Shown in pieces: positions 1-7,411 of a stretch of DNA of 9,231 nucleotides. Location: contig JBFIDI010000218.1 in the NCBI GenBank assembly GCA_041581405.1, forward strand, positions 1-9,231, in the 5' to 3' direction. The DNA is from CAISIP01 sp041581405 (GTDB lineage: Bacteria > Pseudomonadota > Gammaproteobacteria > Burkholderiales > Burkholderiaceae_C). Positions within the stretch are counted from its first letter, which is position 1, and each line of letters opens with the position of its first letter. The position numbers and the translations under genes are program-made. The notes beneath the pieces are model-generated. The model did no database searches and had not been told where the DNA came from. It saw only the letters and a program-made list of their open reading frames with translations.

Positions 1-1047
1 ATCGGCGCCATCGTGCTGGCATCGGGCTCGATCCTGAAGTCGGTCGGTGTGATCCTGCTCGGCCTGATGATGGGTCTGGTCGGCACCGACGTGAACTCCG
101 GCGTGGCGCGTTACAGCTTCGACATTCCGGAACTCACCGACGGCATCAGCCTGCTGGCGATCGCGATGGGCGTGTTCGGTTACGGCGAGATCATCAGCAA
201 CCTGGGCAAGCCGGCCAGCCAGCGCGAGGTGTTCTCGGCCGACGTCAAGAGCCTGATGCCCACGCGCGAGGATTTCCGCAACATGGCGCCCGCCGTGATG
301 CGGGGCACCGTGCTCGGATCCGCGCTCGGTATCCTGCCCGGCGGCGGTGCAACCATGTCGGCCTTTGCCGCCTACACGATCGAGAAGAAAGTCAAGGCGC
401 GTGCGGGCGAGGTTCCGTTCGGTACCGGCAACATCCGTGGTGTCGCGGGGCCCGAGGCGGCGAACAACGCCGCGTCGCAGACCTCGTTCATCCCGCTGCT
501 GACGCTGGGCATCCCGCCCAACGCGGTGATGGCGCTGATGGTCGGCGCGATGACCATCCACAACATCCAGCCCGGCCCGCAGGTGATGACCAGCAACCCG
601 GAACTGTTCTGGGGCCTGATCGCCTCGATGTGGATCGGCAACGCGATGCTGGTGATCCTGAACCTGCCGCTGATCGGCCTGTGGATCAAGCTGCTGACCG
701 TGCCCTACCGCTGGTTGTTCCCGGCCATCGTGATGTTCTGCGCCATCGGCGTGTATTCGACCAACAACAACACCTTCGACATCAGGATGGTGGGCCTGTT
801 CGGCATCCTGGGTTATGCCTTCATCAAGCTGGGCATCGAACCGGCACCGCTGGTGCTGGGGCTGATCCTGGGGCCGATGATGGAGGAGAACCTGCGCCGG
901 GCCTTGCTGCTGTCGCGTGGCGACTGGACGGTGTTCTTCACGCGCGGCCTGTCGGCCTCGCTGCTGGCGATCGCCGCACTGCTGCTGATCATCGTGTTGT
1001 CGCCGGCGGTGCGCAAGAAACGCGAGGAGGCGTTCGTCGAGGATTAG
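1..1047 (+). CDS. tctA: TctA-family tripartite tricarboxylate transporter large permease, 3' part (5' end outside window)
   Basis: This is the large membrane subunit of a tripartite tricarboxylate transporter, which works with a small TctB membrane subunit and a TctC periplasmic binding protein to import carboxylates using an ion gradient. The frame is open from base 1 to the TAG at 1045-1047, so the 348 visible residues are the C-terminal part of a protein usually near 500 residues. About eight hydrophobic stretches are visible. The family hallmarks are a GILPGGGATMSAF motif near residues 110-122 and the segment around residues 155-193 (PLLTLGIPPNAV, then IQPGPQ), which matches the second conserved Pro/Gly-rich repeat. 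The protein ends in a short charged tail (RKKREEAFVED). A terminator follows directly, so it is the last gene of its operon; tctB and tctC partners would lie upstream. The family call is firm, but the substrate is unknown. Confidence 0.93.
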   Translation: MGAIVLASGSILKSVGVILLGLMMGLVGTDVNSGVARYSFDIPELTDGISLLAIAMGVFGYGEIISNLGKPASQREVFSADVKSLMPTREDFRNMAPAVMRGTVLGSALGILPGGGATMSAFAAYTIEKKVKARAGEVPFGTGNIRGVAGPEAANNAASQTSFIPLLTLGIPPNAVMALMVGAMTIHNIQPGPQVMTSNPELFWGLIASMWIGNAMLVILNLPLIGLWIKLLTVPYRWLFPAIVMFCAIGVYSTNNNTFDIRMVGLFGILGYAFIKLGIEPAPLVLGLILGPMMEENLRRALLLSRGDWTVFFTRGLSASLLAIAALLLIIVLSPAVRKKREEAFVED

Positions 1048-1057
1048 CGATGCTCGG

Positions 1058-1082
1058 CGCCGGCGCCCACTGGGTGCCGGCG
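1058..1082 (+). other. GC-rich stem-loop just after tctA
   Basis: An 11-bp stem pairs 1058-1068 with 1072-1082 around a 3-base loop, with one G-U wobble when read as plus-strand RNA. It starts 10 bases after the tctA stop codon. No T-run follows it, so it is not a full intrinsic terminator by itself. It could protect the tctA mRNA 3' end or slow RNA polymerase before the stronger hairpin at 1098-1133. The structure is seen in the sequence; the role is inferred. Confidence 0.5.
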
Positions 1083-1097
1083 TGTCCGCGCAGACAC

Positions 1098-1133
1098 AAA
1101 AAAAAGGGCCAACAGATGTCGGCCCTTTTTTTT
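1098..1133. terminator. Bidirectional Rho-independent terminator between tctA and dnaJ
   Basis: A run of eight A's plus GGGCC (1098-1110) is followed, after a 10-base loop, by its exact reverse complement GGCCC plus eight T's (1121-1133). Read on either strand it gives a GC stem followed by a U tract. It lies between two convergent genes, tctA ending at 1047 (plus) and dnaJ ending at 1168 (minus), so it can end both transcripts. No promoter or gene is evident elsewhere in this gap. Confidence 0.92.
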
Positions 1134-1167
1134 GCGTTGCGTCGTCGACGCCGGTGCGAACCGGGCC

Positions 1168-2304
1168 TCAGGATGTGAAGAAGTTCTTCAGCCGGTCGGT
1201 CCAGCTGTCGCCGCTGGGCGAGTGCTTGCCGGCACCTTTCTGGAACGACTCGTCGAGCTCGCGCAGCAGCTTGCGTTGCGCCTCGTTGAGCTTGACCGGT
1301 GTCTCGACCAGGATGTGGCAATACAGGTCGCCGGGATAACTGGCGCGTACGCCCTTGATGCCCTTGCCGCGCAGCCGGAACTGCTTGCCGGTCTGCGTGC
1401 CTTCGGGGATGTCGATCGCGGCCTTGCCGGCCAGCGTGGGCACCTCGATCTCGCCGCCGAGCGAGGCGGTGATGATGCTGATCGGCACCGAGCAGTGCAG
1501 GTCGTCGCCGTCGCGCTCGAAGATGTCGTGTTTCTTGAGCCGGATCTCGATGTACAGGTCGCCGGGCGGCCCGCCGTTGGTGCCGGGTTCGCCGTTGCCG
1601 GTGCTGCGGATGCGCATGCCGCCGTCGATGCCCGCCGGGATCTTGACCTCGAGCGTCTTCTGCTTCTTGATCCTGCCCTGGCCGTGGCAGGCCGTGCAGG
1701 GTTCGGGAATCACCTTGCCGGCGCCGCGGCAGGTCGGGCAGGTCTGCTGCACGCTGAAGAAACCCTGGCGCATCTGCACCGCACCGGCACCACCGCAGGT
1801 GCCGCAGGTCTTGACCTGGGTGCCGGGCTTGGCGCCGGAGCCGTGGCAGGTATCACACGCCTCCCAGCTCGGGATGCGGATCTGCGCGTCCTTGCCGCGG
1901 GCCGCTTCCTCGAGCGTGATTTCCATCGCATAACTGAGGTCGCCGCCGCGAAACACCTGGCGACCACCGGCACCGCGTCCGCGTTGCTGGCCGAACATGT
2001 CGCCGAAGATGTCGCCGAAGGCCTCGGCGAAGCCGCCGAATCCCTCCGCACCCGGACCGCCGCGCATGTTCGGATCCACGCCGGCATGGCCGTACTGGTC
2101 GTACGCCGCCCGCTTCTGCGGATCGGACAACATCTCGTAGGCTTCCTTGCACTCCTTGAACTTCTCCTCGGCGACCTTGGAGGTTTCGCCCTGGTTGCGG
2201 TCCGGATGGTGCTTCATCGCATGCTTGCGATAGGCCTTCTTGATCTCGTCGTCCGAGGCGTTCTTGGGAACCCCCAGGACTTCGTAATAGTCTTTCTTGG
2301 ACAT
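1168..2304 (-). CDS. dnaJ: Chaperone protein DnaJ (Hsp40, class A)
   Basis: DnaJ delivers unfolded proteins to DnaK and stimulates its ATPase in the cytoplasm. All class A parts are visible in order: a J domain (residues about 4-72) with the essential HPD at 33-35; a Gly/Phe-rich linker (about 75-120); four CxxCxGxG zinc motifs at 150-157, 167-174, 189-196 and 203-210, which bind two zinc ions; and a C-terminal substrate-binding and dimerisation region. The length of 378 residues is normal. The ATG at 2304 gives the standard MSKKDYYEVLGV start, although the Shine-Dalgarno sequence ahead of it is weak. It lies 135 bases after dnaK on the same strand, so it is probably cotranscribed, with a stem-loop in the gap. 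It ends at the bidirectional terminator. No defect is seen. Confidence 0.98.
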   Translation of the reverse strand: MSKKDYYEVLGVPKNASDDEIKKAYRKHAMKHHPDRNQGETSKVAEEKFKECKEAYEMLSDPQKRAAYDQYGHAGVDPNMRGGPGAEGFGGFAEAFGDIFGDMFGQQRGRGAGGRQVFRGGDLSYAMEITLEEAARGKDAQIRIPSWEACDTCHGSGAKPGTQVKTCGTCGGAGAVQMRQGFFSVQQTCPTCRGAGKVIPEPCTACHGQGRIKKQKTLEVKIPAGIDGGMRIRSTGNGEPGTNGGPPGDLYIEIRLKKHDIFERDGDDLHCSVPISIITASLGGEIEVPTLAGKAAIDIPEGTQTGKQFRLRGKGIKGVRASYPGDLYCHILVETPVKLNEAQRKLLRELDESFQKGAGKHSPSGDSWTDRLKNFFTS

Positions 2305-2377
2305 CGTCGTCGTTCTCGGTCAGCGTTCGCATGCGGGCCTGCCGGCTCGCGCACGCGGTCGCTCATTCAAAGCAGAG

Positions 2378-2411
2378 CGCCGCGCCGGGGGACGAACCCC
2401 CGCACGCGGCG
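2378..2411 (-). other. Strong stem-loop in the dnaK-dnaJ intergenic gap
   Basis: A 7-bp outer stem (2378-2384 with 2405-2411) and a 6-bp inner stem (2386-2391 with 2397-2402) are separated by a small internal loop and closed by a 5-base loop. Nearly all pairs are G-C. On the dnaK-dnaJ (minus) strand the hairpin is followed only by a weakly T-containing stretch (CTCTGCTTTGAAT), so termination would be partial at most. It may act as an attenuator, an mRNA-stability element or a processing site setting the DnaK:DnaJ ratio. The structure is seen; the function is inferred. Confidence 0.55.
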
Positions 2412-2439
2412 TTTGTGGTGCCATCAGGGCCGGGTTCCA

Positions 2440-4407
<1,968 letters not shown>

Positions 4408-4410
4408 TTT

Positions 4411-4417
4411 CTTCTCC
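4411..4417 (-). promoter_or_regulatory. Shine-Dalgarno of dnaK (decides the start)
   Basis: On the minus strand this reads GGAGAAG, with six bases between GGAG and the ATG at 4407. The competing TTG at 4417-4419 overlaps this ribosome binding site, which argues against its use as a start codon. Confidence 0.85.
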
Positions 4418-4480
4418 AAAATTGCCCGGATCGTGCTTCTGGCAGCGCCGTGCGTGATTGACTGATCTATCCTGATCCTG

Positions 4481-4508
4481 ATGTGCGGATATACCCGCGC
4501 TTTTCAAG
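4481..4508 (-). promoter_or_regulatory. Candidate sigma-32 (RpoH) promoter for dnaK
   Basis: On the minus strand CTTGAA (4508-4503), an exact match to the sigma-32 -35 consensus, is followed after 14 bases by CCGCACAT (4488-4481), a partial match to the -10 consensus CCCCATnT. It begins four bases after the grpE stop codon and would leave a leader of roughly 65-70 bases before dnaK. The -35 is perfect and the spacing fits, but the -10 is imperfect, so this is a candidate only. It would let dnaK be induced independently of grpE. Confidence 0.4.
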
Positions 4509-4511
4509 GGT

Positions 4512-5072
4512 CTATTTCGGGCCTGCCACCACGACCAGGGCGGGGCGCAACACGCGATCGGCGATCAGGTAGCCCTTTTGCAGCACGCTGACGATGCTGT
4601 TGGCCTCCTGTTCGCTGGGCGCAACCGAAATCGCCTGGTGCTGGTGCGGGTCGAACTTGTCACCGGCCTTGGGGTCGATCTGCATCACCTTGCTGCGTTC
4701 GAGCGCCGACATCAGCTGGCGCAGCGTGGCCTGGGCACCTTCGCGGATCTGTTCGAGTGTCGCGTCCTTGATCACCAGGCCGGCTTCCAGGCTGTCGATG
4801 ACCGGCAGCATGTTCTCGGCAAAACTCTCGACGGCGAACTTGCGCGTCTTGGCGATTTCCTCCTCGGCGCGGCGGCGGGCGTTTTCGGCTTCGGCCTTGG
4901 CGCGCAGGTACTGGTCGGCCAGTTCGGCACTCTTGGCCTGCAGCGCGGCCAGTTCGGCCTGCGTCTTGGCGAGCAGGTCCGACTCCTGGGCCGCCTGCGC
5001 GGCGACCATCTCTTCGGTGCTCTGGTATTCCTGGGCCTGTTGGGGGGTGTCGGGTTGTTTGTTGTCAGACAT
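4512..5072 (-). CDS. grpE: Nucleotide exchange factor GrpE
   Basis: GrpE binds DnaK as a dimer and triggers ADP release, resetting the chaperone cycle; in enteric bacteria it also acts as a thermosensor. At 186 residues it has a normal length. Residues 1-30 are polar and disordered-looking, and about 31-110 form a long charged helix rich in Ala/Glu/Lys/Arg, the dimerisation coiled coil. Residues 137-183 carry the GrpE signature: GDKFDPHQHQAISV, then NSIVSVLQKGY and DRVLRPALVVVA, which form the beta domain contacting DnaK. The ATG at 5072 is the natural start, but no clear Shine-Dalgarno sequence precedes it. It is the first gene of the grpE-dnaK-dnaJ unit, with a good heat-shock promoter about 55 bases upstream. 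Confidence 0.97.
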   Translation of the reverse strand: MSDNKQPDTPQQAQEYQSTEEMVAAQAAQESDLLAKTQAELAALQAKSAELADQYLRAKAEAENARRRAEEEIAKTRKFAVESFAENMLPVIDSLEAGLVIKDATLEQIREGAQATLRQLMSALERSKVMQIDPKAGDKFDPHQHQAISVAPSEQEANSIVSVLQKGYLIADRVLRPALVVVAGPK

Positions 5073-5126
5073 GCGTTGTATTCACGAATTCGCAGGCAAT
5101 GCGGTGCTGAAGGGACGATAGGCCGC

Positions 5127-5154
5127 ACATGGTGCCGCTTCGGCAGGATTCAAG
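5127..5154 (-). promoter_or_regulatory. Sigma-32 (RpoH) heat-shock promoter of grpE-dnaK-dnaJ
   Basis: On the minus strand CTTGAA (5154-5149) is followed after 14 bases by CACCATGT (5134-5127). This matches the sigma-32 consensus CTTGAA / CCCCATnT at all six -35 positions and all but one of the -10 positions, with spacing inside the known range. Transcription should start near 5120, leaving a leader of about 48 bases before the grpE ATG at 5072. No CIRCE element (the HrcA operator) is seen here, so control is most likely by RpoH. Confidence 0.75.
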
Positions 5155-5190
5155 ACCCTGCGGCAATCAGGGGTGAACGGCGCGGCCCGC

Positions 5191-5218
5191 CGCGCGGCAA
5201 TCCGCGGCTGGCCGCGCG
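5191..5218 (-). other. GC stem-loop downstream of the FKBP gene
   Basis: An 8-bp perfect GC stem pairs 5191-5198 with 5211-5218 around a 12-base loop. It begins 11 bases after the FKBP stop on the minus strand. It is not followed by a T-run, so intrinsic termination is not convincing. It may mark the 3' end of the FKBP transcript, separating it from the heat-shock promoter at 5127-5154. Confidence 0.35.
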
Positions 5219-5229
5219 TGGAAACGGCG

Positions 5230-5583
5230 TCAGCCCGATACGCCCAGCAGTTCGACGTCGAACTTCAGCGTGGCGTTGGGCGGAATCACGCCGCCGGCGC
5301 CGCGGGCGCCATAACCGAGTGCGGGCGGGATGATCAGCGTACGGGCGCCACCGACCTTCATGCCGGCCACACCTTCGTCCCAGCCGCGGATCACCATGCC
5401 GGCGCCGAGCGAGAAGGCGAACGGATCGCCGCGGTCCTTGCTGGAGTCGAATTTGGCGCCCTGGGTGTCGTCGGCATAAAGCCAGCCGGTGTAGTGCACC
5501 GTGACCTGCTGGCCGGGCTTGGCCTGCGGGCCGTCTCCGGTGGTGGTGTCGAGGTACTGCAGTCCGGATGCGGTCGTGATCAT
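5230..5583 (-). CDS. FKBP-type peptidyl-prolyl cis-trans isomerase (short, cytosolic)
   Basis: This enzyme catalyses cis-trans isomerisation of X-Pro bonds during folding. The 117 residues form one FKBP domain close to the size of human FKBP12, with no signal peptide and no dimerisation or metal-binding extension, so it is neither an FkpA nor a SlyD type. Residues equivalent to the FKBP12 active pocket are visible: Y31, F45, D46, V64, I65, W68, Y91 and F108, within VHYTGWLY, MVIRGWDEGV and LIIPPALGYG. A TTG four codons upstream (5595) is possible, but the ATG at 5583 has GGAGAG at the right distance and begins MITTASGLQY, so I use it. It lies 157 bases upstream of grpE on the same strand, but the heat-shock promoter in that gap suggests separate transcription. 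Its own promoter is not clear. Confidence 0.93.
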   Translation of the reverse strand: MITTASGLQYLDTTTGDGPQAKPGQQVTVHYTGWLYADDTQGAKFDSSKDRGDPFAFSLGAGMVIRGWDEGVAGMKVGGARTLIIPPALGYGARGAGGVIPPNATLKFDVELLGVSG

Positions 5584-5587
5584 GGGG

Positions 5588-5593
5588 CTCTCC
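5588..5593 (-). promoter_or_regulatory. Shine-Dalgarno of the FKBP gene (decides the start)
   Basis: The minus strand reads GGAGAG, with GGAG six bases before the ATG at 5583. It overlaps the region just after the alternative TTG (5593-5595), which therefore is unlikely to be the start. Confidence 0.8.
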
Positions 5594-5656
5594 AATCGGA
5601 TGTGTGAACGGGCGGCACACCGAGGGACGGCACTGGCGGGCAGGACAGGCGGTGTG

Positions 5657-5680
5657 GCGCGAGAAGGCGGCCGCTCGCGC
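5657..5680 (-). other. Stem-loop between the FAH-family gene and the FKBP gene
   Basis: A perfect 7-bp stem, GCGCGAG (5657-5663) with CTCGCGC (5674-5680), encloses a 10-base loop in the 124-base gap between the FAH-family gene and the FKBP gene. No T-run follows on the minus strand, so it is at best a weak or Rho-assisted end of the upstream operon. No clear promoter for the FKBP gene is visible in the same gap. Confidence 0.3.
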
Positions 5681-5707
5681 GTGGCGCCGGCCGGGGAAAG
5701 CCTGAAA

Positions 5708-6898
5708 TTATGCCAGCAGTCCGCGCCGGCCCAGATCGTGCATCAGTGCCGTGACGCCGTAGCTCCAGGGTGCGACCCGGTTCGAATGGTTGACGCGGTT
5801 CACCAGCGTGCCCAGCGCCGGCGTCGACACCGCGACCTCGTCGCCGATTTCATGGGTGAAGCCCTGGCCGGGACCGTGACGGTCCTGCGTCGGCGCGAAC
5901 ATCGTGCCCAGGTAGAGCATGAAGCCGTCCGGGTATTGGTGGGTGCGGCAGTCCGCGCTGCCCGTGGCCTGCTCGACCAGGTCCAGCGGGTCGCGGCTGA
6001 TCATGGCCAGGCTGCTGGCGCCGTGCATGTCGAAGCCGTTGGCTCCGGTGACCCGCATCGACAGTTCGCAGCGGCGCACGTCGTCGATGCCGAAGCGGCT
6101 GTCGAACAGCCGGATGAAGGGGCCGATCGCGGCCGACGCGTTGTTGTCCTTGGCCTTGCCCAGCAACAAGGCACTGCGGCCCTCGAAGTCGCGCAGGTTG
6201 ACGTCGTTGCCCAGCGTGCAGCCGACGGTTTCGCCGCGGCTGTTGACGGCCAGCACGATTTCGGGTTCCGGGTTGTTCCAGGCACTCTTGGGATGCAGGC
6301 CGATCTCGGCTCCGACGCCGACGGCGCTCATGGGCTGGGACTTGGTGAAGATCTCGGCGTCTTCGCCGATGCCGACCTCGAGGTACTGCGACCAGACGCC
6401 CTGCGCGATCAGCACCTCGCGCAGCTGTGCCGCCTGGGGCGACCCCGGCCGGATGCTGCGCAGGTTGTCGCCGATCACGGCCACTACCGAGCGGCGCACC
6501 GATTCGGCGCGGCTGGCGTCGCCGCGGGCCTGCTCCTCGATCACGCGCTCGAGCATCGAGGCCACGAAGGTCACGCCGGCGGCCTTGATCGCCTGCAGGT
6601 CGCACGGCGCCAGGAACCAGGGCAGGGCGGGGTCGCGCCGGTCCGCGTGGGAATTGAGCAGGATGTCGGAGGTCGAGCCGATCCGCGGCCCGTTCGCGGC
6701 CTGCACCCGGGCCGCGGCGTCCGGCAACTCGAGCAGCGCAGAGCAGGTCGGCGCCAGCGGGGAGAGGTCGGTCACGTCATCGGCCGTGACCCGCACCAGG
6801 CAGGGGCCGAGGCCTTCGCTCCAGACCCGCCCGATCAGTACGGCCTGTTCATGATCCTGTGGCAGGAGGGACGCGGCGCGGGACAGGATCTGTTGCAT
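5708..6898 (-). CDS. Fumarylacetoacetate hydrolase-fold protein, 2-keto-3-deoxy-pentonate dehydratase-like
   Basis: This protein has the fumarylacetoacetate hydrolase (FAH) fold, whose members use a divalent metal on keto-acid substrates. The 396 residues and the central blocks resemble the long FAH subgroup that dehydrates 2-keto-3-deoxy-xylonate or -arabinonate in oxidative pentose pathways. Those blocks are EIFTKSQPMS (182-191), NNPEPEIVL (208-216), GNDVNLRDFEGRSALLLGKA (230-249) and IGPFIRLFD (258-266). E211, E213 and D232 have the spacing expected for the metal ligands. The N-terminal part (12-60; LPQD, LIGRVW, DLSPLAPT) also fits that subgroup. The ATG at 6898 lies inside the 3' end of the upstream regulator gene (50-base overlap) and has only a weak ribosome site, suggesting translational coupling. 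The fold is firm; the exact reaction is an inference, and another acylpyruvase or hydratase activity is possible. Confidence 0.85.
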   Translation of the reverse strand: MQQILSRAASLLPQDHEQAVLIGRVWSEGLGPCLVRVTADDVTDLSPLAPTCSALLELPDAAARVQAANGPRIGSTSDILLNSHADRRDPALPWFLAPCDLQAIKAAGVTFVASMLERVIEEQARGDASRAESVRRSVVAVIGDNLRSIRPGSPQAAQLREVLIAQGVWSQYLEVGIGEDAEIFTKSQPMSAVGVGAEIGLHPKSAWNNPEPEIVLAVNSRGETVGCTLGNDVNLRDFEGRSALLLGKAKDNNASAAIGPFIRLFDSRFGIDDVRRCELSMRVTGANGFDMHGASSLAMISRDPLDLVEQATGSADCRTHQYPDGFMLYLGTMFAPTQDRHGPGQGFTHEIGDEVAVSTPALGTLVNRVNHSNRVAPWSYGVTALMHDLGRRGLLA

Positions 6899-7214
6899 GG
6901 TCGGATGGTTTCTTTCTGGCCTGGCTGGCGGCCCACCGGCTGGCGAATGCCGGCACGTCGGCCAGGCGCCTGAGCAGATCGGCGCCGGACGGCGTGACTA
7001 TATAACCATCCTTGCCGTGCGCCATCAATCCGGCCTGGCGCATTTCCTTGATGCGGGTGTTGAGGGTGTTGGGCGTGATGCCGCCCACGCTGTCCTGCAG
7101 CAGCCGAAAGGTCTGCGGATGGCCGTCCTTGAGCGCCCACAACACCCGGATGGCGTAACGCGACTCCAGCAGACTCAGCAATTGACTGACCGCTGCAGGT
7201 TCTCTGGCAACCAT
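6849..7214 (-). CDS. Small winged-helix transcriptional regulator, HxlR-like
   Basis: This 121-residue protein has a winged helix-turn-helix of the HxlR/MarR-like type. A helix at about 9-29 (LLSLLESRYAIRVLWALKDG) matches the opening of HxlR proteins. Recognition elements lie at about 44-66 (GITPNTLNTRIKEMRQAGLM), and a wing (KDGYIVTPSGADLL) follows at about 68-81. It ends in a basic, Pro-rich tail (about 100-121) that overlaps the next gene. It has no cysteine, so it is not a thiol sensor of the usual HxlR kind. An upstream frame extension exists to 7301, but the ATG at 7214 has GAGGAG at good spacing, so I use it. It lies directly upstream of and overlaps the FAH-family gene and is divergent from the exported hydrolase; it probably controls one or both. 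The ligand is unknown. Confidence 0.82.
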   Translation of the reverse strand: MVAREPAAVSQLLSLLESRYAIRVLWALKDGHPQTFRLLQDSVGGITPNTLNTRIKEMRQAGLMAHGKDGYIVTPSGADLLRRLADVPAFASRWAASQARKKPSDHATDPVPRRVPPATGS

Positions 7215-7220
7215 CGGTGT

Positions 7221-7226
7221 CTCCTC
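7221..7226 (-). promoter_or_regulatory. Shine-Dalgarno of the winged-helix regulator (decides the start)
   Basis: The minus strand reads GAGGAG, six bases before the ATG at 7214. This supports starting the regulator here rather than at the upstream in-frame codon near 7301, whose extra residues show no family similarity. Confidence 0.75.
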
Positions 7227-7257
7227 GCCTCGGGCTTGTAGTTGTGCTCTGGGGTGC

Positions 7258-7286
7258 AGTTTAGGGTCCCTGGGCCGTCGCAACAA
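7258..7286 (-). promoter_or_regulatory. Candidate sigma-70 promoter of the regulator/FAH-family operon
   Basis: On the minus strand TTGTTG (7286-7281) and TAAACT (7263-7258) are separated by exactly 17 bases. Transcription would start near 7251, leaving a leader of about 37 bases. The -10 matches four of six consensus bases and the -35 matches the key TTG. A small palindrome, AGGGTCCCT (7263-7271), sits in the spacer and could be bound by a repressor. Position and spacing fit, but the hexamers are only moderate matches. Confidence 0.4.
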
Positions 7287-7397
7287 GAGTCCTCCCGGCA
7301 CTGGTGCACCGGCGTGCTATGGATAGCGGAGCTTCAATGCCAGAGGGGGCGGCCCGGATGCCGCAATTGGCCGGTATTTGGGGGCGGTGGCGCATGT

Positions 7398-7411
7398 CGT
7401 TTCGCGAAACG
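7398..7411. repeat. Perfect 14-bp palindrome, candidate operator
   Basis: CGTTTCGCGAAACG is an uninterrupted perfect palindrome, flanked at a little distance by GCGC on both sides (7390-7393 and 7415-7418). It lies about 185 bases from the regulator start and 280 bases from the hydrolase start. Its length and symmetry suit a dimeric DNA-binding protein, for example the winged-helix regulator encoded next door. The palindrome is seen; the operator role is inferred. Confidence 0.45.

Noticed and set aside
4408..4419. A TTG start for dnaK giving four extra residues
   Set aside because: The TTG overlaps the GGAGAAG ribosome site, and the ATG at 4407 gives the canonical DnaK N-terminus.
4484..4500. 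A short hairpin GCGG/CCGC between grpE and dnaK as a terminator
   Set aside because: The stem is only about four base pairs and no T-run follows. The segment is better explained as part of the candidate heat-shock promoter.
4926..4936. A GCACTC half-site resembling part of a CIRCE element
   Set aside because: It lies inside the grpE coding sequence, lacks the partner half-site at nine bases and is not upstream of a promoter.
5501..6973. A plus-strand open frame of about 490 codons opposite the FAH-family gene
   Set aside because: It is antisense to a gene with clear family motifs. Its translation is Arg/Ala/His-rich without recognisable domains, and it has no ribosome binding site worth noting.
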